From Hydrogenothermaceae bacterium (GTDB lineage: Bacteria > Aquificota > Aquificia > Aquificales > Hydrogenothermaceae), in NCBI GenBank assembly GCA_026984355.1, contig JALSSG010000002.1, positions 1 through 5,851 on the forward strand: a DNA stretch of 5,851 nt, given 5' to 3'. Positions 1 through 5,789 of the stretch are shown piece after piece. The notes under the pieces were generated by a model. That model was not told where the DNA came from and did no database searches. It worked only from the letters and a program-made list of their open reading frames with translations. The first letter of the stretch is position 1; the number at the start of each line of letters is the position of its first letter. Made by a program: the position numbers and the translations under genes.

Positions 1-33
1 TATTTTCTATTATTTTTAACTACTTACTAATTT

Positions 34-52
34 TTGTAAAAAATTTTTACAA
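34..52. repeat. Perfect 9-bp inverted repeat (TTGTAAAAA-A-TTTTTACAA)
   Basis: Left arm TTGTAAAAA (34-42) and right arm TTTTTACAA (44-52) are exact reverse complements around one central A. With so little loop room, a dimeric-protein operator is at least as likely as an RNA hairpin. A T-rich run follows (54-97), so a weak terminator for a plus-strand gene left of the window is the alternative, with stem 34-40/46-52 and a 5-nt loop, but the stem has a single G-C pair. The local sequence is almost all A/T, which raises the chance of fortuitous palindromes. Confidence 0.4.
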
Positions 53-142
53 CTTTTTGTTTTATTTTTGTTATTTTTTGTATTTGTTTTTAATTTTAGT
101 ATCAATTTGATGAAATGTCAAAAAAAATAGATGAAATCGTTA

Positions 143-148
143 TATAAT
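143..148 (+). promoter_or_regulatory. Candidate -10 box (TATAAT) of the hisA-ridA-comEC unit
   Basis: This is an exact TATAAT hexamer 19 nt before the hisA start codon. No good -35 lies at the standard 17-nt spacing (120-125 is all A), and TTGATG at 107-112 is too far away (30-nt spacer). A start site 7 nt downstream would fall at about 155, right at the first base of the Shine-Dalgarno, giving an unusually short leader. In sequence this AT-rich the hexamer may be accidental. Confidence 0.3.
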
Positions 149-154
149 AAAATC

Positions 155-161
155 AGGAGGT
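155..161 (+). promoter_or_regulatory. Ribosome binding site of hisA (AGGAGGT)
   Basis: A full anti-16S match AGGAGGT lies 6 nt before the ATG at 168. It fixes the hisA start and suggests strong independent initiation at the head of the unit, in contrast to the weak or absent sites of the downstream genes. Confidence 0.85.
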
Positions 162-167
162 AAGTCT

Positions 168-887
168 ATGGATTTAAAAGAATTTATAATTCCTGCAGTA
201 GATATAAAAGACGGTAAAGCTGTAAGGCTTTATAAAGGTAATCCTGATTCTGCAAAAATTTATGGAAATAACCCAGTAGAAATAGCTAAAATGTGGGAAG
301 AAAAAGGTGCAAAACATCTACATATAGTTGATTTAGATGGAGCATTTGAAGGCAAACCTAAGAACATAAAAATTGTAGAAAATATAATAAAGTCAGTTTC
401 CATTCCTGTTCAGTTTGGAGGAGGACTTAGAAATTACGAAGCTGTAAAAGCAATCCTTGATATAGGAGCTGAAAGAGTTGTTATTGGAAGTATGGCTTAT
501 CAAAACAAAGAAGAAACAATTAGATTAATAAATGATTTTCCAGAGAAAATTGTAATCGGTATTGATGCAAAAGATGGAAAAGTAGCTATAAAAGGATGGT
601 TGGAAAAAACAGAATATACTCCTATAGAGTTTGCAAAACTATTTGATGATTTAGATGTCTGGGGTTTCCTATACACAGATGTAAATAGAGATGGTGCTTT
701 AACAGGGGCAAATGTAGAAGGTACAAAAAAACTGGCACAGAGTTTAAAACATCCAGTTATAGCATCTGGTGGTATAAGCAGTTTAGAAGATGTTATCAAG
801 TTATATAATATTAGACATTATGGAATTTATGGAGTTATTGTTGGAAAAGCACTTTATGAAGGTAGAATAAAATTAGAGGAAATTTAA
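168..887 (+). CDS. hisA: HisA, ProFAR isomerase of histidine biosynthesis
   Basis: 1-(5-phosphoribosyl)-5-[(5-phosphoribosylamino)methylideneamino]imidazole-4-carboxamide isomerase (EC 5.3.1.16), a cytosolic (beta/alpha)8 barrel that opens the aminoaldose ring in the fourth step of histidine synthesis. Visible landmarks: IPAVDI with catalytic Asp12, the first-half phosphate loop FGGGLR (83-88), GIDAKDG with Asp133, KGW (142-144), YTDVNRDG (169-176) with Thr170, and the second-half phosphate loop ASGGISS (199-205) followed by GVIVGKALYEG (222-232). The acid-base Asp pair, the KGW tryptophan and IPAVDI favour HisA over its paralogue HisF. At 239 residues it is full length for the family (about 240). 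The start is set by the AGGAGGT site 6 nt upstream. It is the first gene of a unit with ridA 16 nt downstream. No other his gene is in the window, so the pathway is probably scattered in this genome, as in many non-enteric bacteria. Confidence 0.96.
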   Translation: MDLKEFIIPAVDIKDGKAVRLYKGNPDSAKIYGNNPVEIAKMWEEKGAKHLHIVDLDGAFEGKPKNIKIVENIIKSVSIPVQFGGGLRNYEAVKAILDIGAERVVIGSMAYQNKEETIRLINDFPEKIVIGIDAKDGKVAIKGWLEKTEYTPIEFAKLFDDLDVWGFLYTDVNRDGALTGANVEGTKKLAQSLKHPVIASGGISSLEDVIKLYNIRHYGIYGVIVGKALYEGRIKLEEI

Positions 888-903
888 CTAAAGAGGAATA
901 AAG

Positions 904-1284
904 ATGCAAAGGATTGAAACTGAAAAAGCTCCTAAGGCTATAGGTCCTTATTCCCAAGCTATAAAATATGAATCGTTTTTATTTATATCTGGACAGATAG
1001 CTATAGACCCTGAAACTCAAGAAGTAGTATCAGGTGGAATAGAAGAGCAGACAATAAGAGTTCTAAAAAACATAAAAGCTATTTTAGAAGAAGCAAATAT
1101 GAGCATGGATAATGTTATTAAAACCACTATCTTTTTGAAAAATCTTTCGGACTTTGAAATAGTAAATCAGATATATGCCCAGTTTTTTAAAAACCATAAA
1201 CCAGCAAGGTCTACAGTAGAAGTTAGCAACTTACCAAAAGGAGCTTTAATAGAAATTGAAGCGATTGCAGGGATTTTAGATTAA
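904..1284 (+). CDS. ridA: RidA family enamine/imine deaminase (YjgF/YER057c/UK114)
   Basis: RidA proteins hydrolyse reactive enamine/imine intermediates such as 2-aminoacrylate, released by PLP enzymes like threonine/serine dehydratase, to 2-keto acids plus ammonia. They are cytosolic trimers with active sites between subunits. The 126-residue protein is full length. It shows the N-terminal APKAIGPYSQA (9-19) with the conserved Tyr16, SGQIAIDP (29-36), VIKTTIFLKNLSDF (71-84), PARSTVEV (100-107) with the substrate carboxylate-binding Arg102 that marks the deaminase-active Rid branch, and the C-terminal IEIEAIA (116-122). AGAGGA (892-897) sits 6 nt before the ATG. The 16-nt gap to hisA and 6-nt gap to comEC imply co-transcription. 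Why it sits with hisA is unclear; protecting amino-acid biosynthesis from stray imines is a plausible inference only. Confidence 0.95.
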   Translation: MQRIETEKAPKAIGPYSQAIKYESFLFISGQIAIDPETQEVVSGGIEEQTIRVLKNIKAILEEANMSMDNVIKTTIFLKNLSDFEIVNQIYAQFFKNHKPARSTVEVSNLPKGALIEIEAIAGILD

Positions 1285-1290
1285 GAATTT

Positions 1291-3009
1291 ATGAAAAATA
1301 TATTTTTTATCTTATTTGTTTTTCTTTCCACAGGAATTGTTTTAAATCATTACATAAATATATCTATTAGCATAGCTTTACCTTTTATTTTTCTACTGGC
1401 AGGGTTTATATTTTCAAGAAAAGTAGGATTTTTTTTATTTGCTACAGGAGTTTTCCTTTTTGGTATGCATATAATCTATAAAAACATAAAACCTATAACA
1501 CAGCCTTATGTATTTGTAGATTGTGTAATAACAAGTATTCCAGAGAAATTAAAACATTATGAAAAGGCAACTTGTTTTGTTCTTGATTCTGATATTGATA
1601 ACTTAAAATTCAAAAAAATAAATGTTTATTACAAAAAAAATCAAAAAGTTTATCTTCTATCAGAGATTTCAGCCTTTGGAAAGATTAAATTACATGATAA
1701 AAAGATTAATATGTTTTTGCTGGATAATTTTCTTTTAAAAAAAGAAAGCCCCTTATATTTCTTGTTTGCTTTAAGAGATTTTTTAATTGAAAATTACAAA
1801 GAAAATAGTTTAAACGAAAAGTCCTTTGCTATAGGAAAGGCTATAATCTTTGGTGAAAGAGATAATATATCTTATAAGACATATAAAACTTTTATAGAAA
1901 CAGGACTTATTCATCTTTTAGCAATAAGTGGTTTACATGTTGGATTACTTATCGCTTTTTTTATCTTTTCTATCAAAAGAAGAGATTTAAGATATAAAAT
2001 CATTTTAACTTCACTACCTTTTTATGCAGTATTTACCGGACTACATATACCTGTTATTAGAGCTTCTTTCATGGCTTTTTTGTACTTTTTGGGGAAATAC
2101 TTGGAACTTAGAGTTAATCCTATCAATATTTTGTTTTTTGTGGCTTTTATTGTTTTGTTAGTATCACCAGAAAGCTTGTTTAGCATAAGTTTCCAACTAT
2201 CTTTTTTGGCTGCTGTAGGTATTATTTTAAGTATAAAGTTTATTTCTATTTCTGCATTTAAGTACAAATTTTTAAACATAGGGCTAAGTTCAGTATTATT
2301 ATCTTTTATAGCAACTATATTTACATTACCTGTAATTTTATACAACTTTGGAGCTTTTTCTCCAATATCAATTATATCTACCTCTTTAGCTTTAATCCCT
2401 ATGTACATTTTCGTAGGATTATCTATACCTAACATATTAACAGGCTTTTCTATAGAACCTATAGTTAAACTGATGGATTTATTTGGACTGGCTTTCTTAA
2501 AAGTAGTTAGATTTTTTTATATAGACGAAGGTTATCTTCGAGGTTTTTCTCCAGATTTATCACTTGTAATAGTATATATTATCGTTTTGGTGTTTATACT
2601 GCTTGTAAGTATGAATATATTTTATAAACTTACTGCATTGATTATTTCAGCAACCATATTTTTGTTTTTATCAAAGGATTTTTCAAAGAGCTATAAAATA
2701 TATGTATTTCAAGGTAAAAGAAAGCCTTACATGGTTATTTCTAAACAAAATGAGTTTTCTATTATCATAAGTGATTTTTTAAATCAGAACATAAAAAAAG
2801 CACTAAATAAATCAAATCCATATAAAATTTATGTTTATTCTAAGAGATTAGATAACTTTTATACCATAGATTTTATCCCACTTTATGAAAAAAATTGTGT
2901 AGAAAATATTTGCTTTTATAAAAACAAAAATATATATAATGTAAAAATTAATAACACCAGACTGTTAATAGAAAACAAAAACACTATCTATGAGGTAGAA
3001 AAGAAATAA
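1291..3009 (+). CDS. comEC: ComEC/Rec2-family DNA-uptake channel, lacking the usual C-terminal MBL domain
   Basis: Inner-membrane channel thought to carry single-stranded DNA into the cytoplasm during natural transformation. The 572-residue protein has N-terminal hydrophobic helices (about 4-63), a soluble beta-rich segment with Cys78 and Cys95 (about 70-150, matching the ComEC OB-like domain), then the competence core: AIIFGERDNIS (184-194), LLAISGLHVGLL (209-220), IPVIRASFMAFLYFLGKYLEL (253-273, a conserved charged motif) and SPESLFSISFQLSFLAAVGI (292-311). More membrane helices follow to about 460. Typical ComEC proteins are 700-800 residues and end in a metallo-beta-lactamase-like domain. 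Here no HxHxDH-type motif exists and the last 110 residues are a polar Lys/Asn/Tyr-rich tail with Cys536 and Cys541. The start is 6 nt after the ridA stop with no clear Shine-Dalgarno, so translation is probably coupled. The end overlaps the convergent small gene by 22 nt. Family assignment is firm; transformation activity is inferred. Confidence 0.88.
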   Translation: MKNIFFILFVFLSTGIVLNHYINISISIALPFIFLLAGFIFSRKVGFFLFATGVFLFGMHIIYKNIKPITQPYVFVDCVITSIPEKLKHYEKATCFVLDSDIDNLKFKKINVYYKKNQKVYLLSEISAFGKIKLHDKKINMFLLDNFLLKKESPLYFLFALRDFLIENYKENSLNEKSFAIGKAIIFGERDNISYKTYKTFIETGLIHLLAISGLHVGLLIAFFIFSIKRRDLRYKIILTSLPFYAVFTGLHIPVIRASFMAFLYFLGKYLELRVNPINILFFVAFIVLLVSPESLFSISFQLSFLAAVGIILSIKFISISAFKYKFLNIGLSSVLLSFIATIFTLPVILYNFGAFSPISIISTSLALIPMYIFVGLSIPNILTGFSIEPIVKLMDLFGLAFLKVVRFFYIDEGYLRGFSPDLSLVIVYIIVLVFILLVSMNIFYKLTALIISATIFLFLSKDFSKSYKIYVFQGKRKPYMVISKQNEFSIIISDFLNQNIKKALNKSNPYKIYVYSKRLDNFYTIDFIPLYEKNCVENICFYKNKNIYNVKINNTRLLIENKNTIYEVEKK

Positions 3010-3284
3010 ACATACCCAAAATATAAAGCAGCTGCCACTGCAAGAATAAAACCTATCCTGATAAACAGATTAAAAGCAAATCCTATAACTTTAACAGCAA
3101 GGAAAACAAATATAATAGCAAGAGCTATAAGCAGATATGTTCCTTCCTGAGTATCAAGCATCTTCTGCATAGGCTGTGGCAGATACTGCTTAATCTCTTG
3201 TTTTAATGATTTGTCTTGCTTTTCCTCAATTTTCTTTTGAAGTTCTTCTTTTGTTTTTAAAAGCTCTTCAAAATTTATCCCCAT
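2988..3284 (-). CDS. Small two-helix membrane protein with charged coiled-coil N-terminus, function unknown
   Basis: I do not recognise this 98-residue protein. Residues 1-33 are highly charged (Lys/Glu/Gln) with heptad-like leucines and isoleucines, likely a short coiled coil. Residues 34-47 form a Pro/Met linker (YLPQPMQKMLDTQ). Two hydrophobic stretches follow (about 50-71 and 73-95), separated by a small turn containing Arg76, and the protein ends FFSTS. The predicted topology is a cytosolic coiled coil with a helical hairpin in the membrane. It is probably a real gene: it starts 3 nt after the MATE stop, has an AAAGG site (3293-3297) 8 nt before its ATG, and has coherent membrane composition. 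As last gene of the kdsC operon it might assist the exporter or envelope, but this is only proximity. Its stop lies inside the end of the convergent comEC gene. A holin-like or small scaffold role cannot be excluded. Confidence 0.72.
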   Translation of the reverse strand: MGINFEELLKTKEELQKKIEEKQDKSLKQEIKQYLPQPMQKMLDTQEGTYLLIALAIIFVFLAVKVIGFAFNLFIRIGFILAVAAALYFGYVYFFSTS

Positions 3285-3287
3285 TTT

Positions 3288-4613
3288 TTAAACCTTTATA
3301 TATTTCCAGTTTCCTCTCTTAAAAATATACCATAACCATAAAGCTGTTATATAGGTTTCTAAATTCATTATTATGTAAATCCATAAAATATTATTTGAAA
3401 ATTGCATAACAATAAATGATGGAATTATCCTGAACAACCATTGAGATGTTGCGTTAACCAGTAAAGTTATTTTTGTAGCTCCAGCTCCTCTTAAAGCGCC
3501 ACTTAAAACAAATACATACGCTAAAGGAACCTGTGAAAATCCAACCAATCTTATATAAACAGATGCCTGCTCTATTGTGTTTTTATCACTGGTAAACAAA
3601 GAAGCAAGATACTCTGGAAAAATAATCATCACAATTCCAAATAATCCCATAAACCAGCTTGCGATTTTAGCAGTAAGTATTGCATACTCTTCTGCTTCTT
3701 TAGGTTTTTTTGCTCCAAGACTTTGTCCTACAAGAGCCATAGCTGCTGTAGTAAATCCAAAACCCGGCATAAAACCAAGACCCTCTATTCTAAGACCGAC
3801 CTGATATCCAGCAAGAGTATATGTACCATACTCAGCTATTATCCTTACAAAAGCTATAAAAGAAGAATACGTGATAATCCTTTCTATTCCTGCTGGTATT
3901 CCAACCTTTAACGCTCTTTTTATATACTCAAACTGGAAATTTTTCTTTAAAGAAATAGTTGTTTTATTGCTTATAAAAACATATAAAAATAAAATTAAAT
4001 CTAGAGTATAAGCTATTAAAGTTGCTGTTGCTGCTCCTTTTACCCCTAATTCTGGAAATCCAAATTTTCCAAAGATAAGAATGTAATCTAAAATAGCATT
4101 AACGATATTTGTAAATATACCTATTTTTAATGGAGTTTTTGAGTCACCAGAAGCATACATACCACTATAAAAAACAGAACCTACAAAAACTACAGGAATA
4201 ACAAAAGAAAGTATAGAAAAATACTTCTCTCCTACTAAAGCTACCTCTTTGGAAGTACCCATAATTAAGAAAAAATACTTTGAGTAAAGTATACCTGTAA
4301 TAGCAATAGGTAAAGCTACTAAAAGGGCAAAAAAGGAAATAATAAATAAAGATTTTTCAGCATCAGCCTTTTGGTTTGCACCTATAAATCTTGATATTAA
4401 TGCATTTGCACCAACAGAGAAAGGAGAAGAAAGAACATATATAAGTCCCATAAACTGAATACTCATTCCAACAGCTGCTATAGCTTCCGGAGAAATTCTT
4501 CCAACCATTAACAAATCTATAAGCATTTGAAACATATCTATGAAATTGCTTATAGCAACAGGAATAGCCAGTGAAAGGACTTTTTTAACTTTTGGATTTA
4601 TATTAATTTGCAT
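3288..4613 (-). CDS. MATE family (DinF/NorM-type) efflux transporter
   Basis: Inner-membrane secondary transporter of the multidrug and toxic compound extrusion family, which exports cationic drugs or metabolites by Na+ or H+ antiport. The 441-residue protein has the usual length and about twelve hydrophobic helices in two homologous halves. Seen motifs: the first-helix acidic residue in MLIDLLMVGRISPEAIAAVG (30-49, Asp33, the position used for cation coupling in this family), FSVGANALISRFIGA (65-79), the first-half signature SGDSKTPLKIGIFTNIVNAILDY (starting at 156), GVKGAATATLIA (191-202), and the second-half equivalents AGYQVGLRIEGLGFMPGFGF (269-288), AAMALVGQSLGAKKPKEAEE (291-310) and LSGALRGAGATK (371-382). 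The ATG lies inside the methyltransferase gene (16-nt overlap) and lacks a good Shine-Dalgarno, suggesting coupled translation. Substrate cannot be read from sequence; lipid-linked sugar or drug transport are both possible. Confidence 0.93.
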   Translation of the reverse strand: MQININPKVKKVLSLAIPVAISNFIDMFQMLIDLLMVGRISPEAIAAVGMSIQFMGLIYVLSSPFSVGANALISRFIGANQKADAEKSLFIISFFALLVALPIAITGILYSKYFFLIMGTSKEVALVGEKYFSILSFVIPVVFVGSVFYSGMYASGDSKTPLKIGIFTNIVNAILDYILIFGKFGFPELGVKGAATATLIAYTLDLILFLYVFISNKTTISLKKNFQFEYIKRALKVGIPAGIERIITYSSFIAFVRIIAEYGTYTLAGYQVGLRIEGLGFMPGFGFTTAAMALVGQSLGAKKPKEAEEYAILTAKIASWFMGLFGIVMIIFPEYLASLFTSDKNTIEQASVYIRLVGFSQVPLAYVFVLSGALRGAGATKITLLVNATSQWLFRIIPSFIVMQFSNNILWIYIIMNLETYITALWLWYIFKRGNWKYIKV

Positions 4614-5164
4614 TTTTTTACTGCTATTAAAGATGCAACAGAGGATTTTTCGCCTGTGATTTTTGTAGTAGTTTTTTCCTGATAAAAAACTATTCTCATA
4701 TCAATAAAACAGTGAATTAACTCATTTGGTCTTAAAAGGTAATCTTTTGTTTTAATGTGAGAATTGCCATCCATCAAAAATGTTTCAAATATTAAAACGC
4801 CATCAGGTTTCAGTGCTTCTTTAATAAGTGGAAATAATCTTCTATTTAAAAAATTTATATTAACGATAAGGTCATACTCACTATTTTTTAGATTATAAAA
4901 ATCAAGGTCTGCCTGTATAGGATTTATATTAGGATGTTTTAATTGTTTTAATTTATTTATAGCTACATCTGATATATCAACAGCATCTACAATAAAACCC
5001 TTTTCTGCAAGAAAAATAGCATTTCTCCCAAGACCTGTTGCTATATCTAAAGCTTTACCTTTTTTTGCAAGATGATAAAAATTTTTCACAATATCTGAAG
5101 GTTCTAAAGTAGAACCGTCTATCTTTAGATATTTTTCATTCCATTTTTCTCTATCTTTTTCCAT
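4598..5164 (-). CDS. Class I SAM-dependent methyltransferase (TehB/Methyltransf_25-like)
   Basis: A 188-residue cytosolic Rossmann-fold methyltransferase. The N-terminus WNEKYLK (8-14) resembles the TehB/thiopurine-methyltransferase-like lead. Motif I is ALDIATGLGRNAIFLAEKG (38-56), binding SAM. The acidic residue after strand 2 is in VDISDVAI (62-69, Asp63 for the ribose hydroxyls). ADLDF (85-89) is near motif II, YDLIVNINFLNR (97-108) is the motif IV strand, and LKPDGVLIFETF (118-129) is the post-IV strand. Substrate is not predictable. TehB-type enzymes methylate tellurite/selenite in some bacteria, but many relatives act on small metabolites. It starts with the shared-base stop-start TAATG after kdsC (one-base overlap), with only a distant AAAGG (5176-5180, 11 nt away), so it is translated by reinitiation. 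It ends 16 nt into the MATE gene. A role in detoxification together with the exporter is an attractive but untested reading. Confidence 0.88.
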   Translation of the reverse strand: MEKDREKWNEKYLKIDGSTLEPSDIVKNFYHLAKKGKALDIATGLGRNAIFLAEKGFIVDAVDISDVAINKLKQLKHPNINPIQADLDFYNLKNSEYDLIVNINFLNRRLFPLIKEALKPDGVLIFETFLMDGNSHIKTKDYLLRPNELIHCFIDMRIVFYQEKTTTKITGEKSSVASLIAVKKCKLI

Positions 5165-5688
5165 TACTGATAATACCTTTTTAACAATTCTTCCAATTTT
5201 CCCTGCAGTTCTAGTAAAAGCTCTATAGTTTCCCTTACAGCTCCGTTGCCACCTTCCAGCTGAGTTATATAAACACAGGCTTCTTTTACAGCTACTGGTG
5301 CAGAAGGAACACAGACAGGAAATCCAACTCTTCTAAGTATTGGTAAGTCAACATAATCATCTCCTATATAAAGTATTTCCTCATCTTTAAGGTTGTACTT
5401 TTTTTTAATCTGTTCATACACAGGAAGTTTAATCTTTGCATCCTGAAAAACTTCTGTAATTTCAAGTTCTAAGGCTCTTTTTAAAACCATAGGTGAAGTT
5501 CTTCCAGTTATTATTCCTGTTTTTATTCCAGCTCTCGAAAGCATTCTTATACCAAGACCATCTTTTATACAAAAATGCTTTATTTCTCTTCCCTCACTAT
5601 CGTATATAACCTTACCATCTGTAAGTACACCATCTACATCCATCAAAAACCATTTAATCTTTTTTGCTTTTTCCTTTAAAGAAATCAT
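5164..5688 (-). CDS. kdsC: KdsC, 3-deoxy-D-manno-octulosonate 8-phosphate phosphatase
   Basis: HAD-superfamily C0-type tetrameric phosphatase (EC 3.1.3.45) that releases Kdo from Kdo-8-P, before CMP activation by KdsB, for the inner core of lipopolysaccharide. The 174 residues are typical of the capless family. Motif I is FLMDVDGVLTDG (14-25), with nucleophile Asp17 and acid/base Asp19. Motif II is the Thr61 of IITGR (59-63). The motif III lysine is in QDAKIKLP (82-89, probably Lys87). Motif IV is YIGDDYVDLPIL (107-118), with Mg-binding Asp110/Asp111. The KdsC-specific tail EGGNGAVRE (145-153) completes the tetramer active site. I chose the ATG at 5688 because AGGAGG (5695-5700) lies 6 nt upstream; the reading frame extends further up to a TTG inside a hairpin and is not used. 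It heads a tightly packed four-gene operon. The usual partners (kdsD, lptC, lptA) are not adjacent here. Confidence 0.95.
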   Translation of the reverse strand: MISLKEKAKKIKWFLMDVDGVLTDGKVIYDSEGREIKHFCIKDGLGIRMLSRAGIKTGIITGRTSPMVLKRALELEITEVFQDAKIKLPVYEQIKKKYNLKDEEILYIGDDYVDLPILRRVGFPVCVPSAPVAVKEACVYITQLEGGNGAVRETIELLLELQGKLEELLKRYYQ

Positions 5689-5694
5689 AAAAAG

Positions 5695-5700
5695 CCTCCT
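5695..5700 (-). promoter_or_regulatory. Ribosome binding site of kdsC (AGGAGG)
   Basis: AGGAGG on the minus strand, 6 nt upstream of the ATG at 5688. It decides the kdsC start against the longer in-frame extension to 5748. Confidence 0.85.
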
Positions 5701-5701
5701 A

Positions 5702-5730
5702 CTTTTATGTAAGTTTACAAATTTTAACAA
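5702..5730 (-). promoter_or_regulatory. Weak candidate promoter for kdsC (TTGTTA-N17-TAAAAG)
   Basis: On the minus strand TTGTTA (5730-5725) and TAAAAG (5707-5702) are 17 nt apart, each matching 4 of 6 consensus bases. Transcription would begin around 5695, at the Shine-Dalgarno, giving a minimal leader. The palindrome-like TGTAA-GT-TTACA (5708-5719, plus-strand reading) sits in the spacer and could be an operator. Given the base composition, both may be chance. Confidence 0.22.
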
Positions 5731-5762
5731 AAAGGAAGGCACCCACAAAGTGGAATGCCTTC
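5728..5762 (-). terminator. Rho-independent terminator-like hairpin upstream of kdsC
   Basis: Read on the minus strand, GAAGGCA (5762-5756) pairs with TGCCTTC (5741-5735) in 7 bp. Inside, CCAC (5753-5750) pairs with GTGG (5746-5743) around a 3-nt loop, with a small asymmetric internal bulge. C then TTTTT (5733-5729) follows directly. This is a good intrinsic terminator shape for minus-strand transcription arriving from beyond the window, placed about 40 nt before the kdsC start. On the plus strand no T-run follows the hairpin, so it would not terminate there. It could equally be an attenuator in a longer kdsC leader, or the end of a short RNA. Confidence 0.65.
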
Positions 5763-5789
5763 AGTGGTAGGCTCAGGGGAACATAAATT

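Larger units (their letters stand above)
1..167. other. AT-rich non-coding leader region upstream of hisA
   Basis: No credible gene runs through this stretch. The plus frames are closed by stops or code only for low-complexity F/L/Y/I strings, and no gene start with a ribosome binding site is seen on the minus strand. Contents in order: the inverted repeat at 34-52, a long T-rich tract at 54-97 that could act as a promoter UP-like or bent element, an imperfect TTGAT/GTCAA inverted repeat at 107-121, a TATAAT box at 143-148 and the hisA Shine-Dalgarno at 155-161. Confidence 0.6.

Noticed and set aside
107..121. FNR/CRP-like inverted repeat TTGAT-GAAAT-GTCAA upstream of hisA
   Set aside because: The spacing is 5 rather than 4 and one arm is imperfect; short TTGA/TCAA pairs are expected by chance in this composition and a housekeeping his gene gives no supporting context.
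500..799. 99-codon open frame on the minus strand inside hisA
   Set aside because: Antisense shadow of an unambiguous hisA coding sequence, with no start signal and no family resemblance.
2022..2435. 137-codon open frame on the minus strand inside the comEC-like gene
   Set aside because: Antisense shadow of the conserved competence core, where the plus-strand frame has clear family motifs.
3577..3911. Two short plus-strand open frames (3577-3804 and 3723-3911) inside the MATE gene
   Set aside because: Antisense shadows of a well-supported transporter gene; no ribosome binding sites and Ser/Lys-rich nonsense-like composition.
5689..5748. In-frame upstream extension of kdsC to a TTG at 5748
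   Set aside because: The TTG lies in the loop of the terminator hairpin with no Shine-Dalgarno, and the 20 added residues are not KdsC-like; the ATG at 5688 has AGGAGG at ideal spacing.
5770..5783. Resemblance of CCCCTGAGCC (minus strand) to the 5' side of the central bubble of 6S RNA
   Set aside because: Only about 55 nt separate the possible start from the T-run, far too short for 6S RNA, and I cannot find the matching 3' strand or closing stem within the window.
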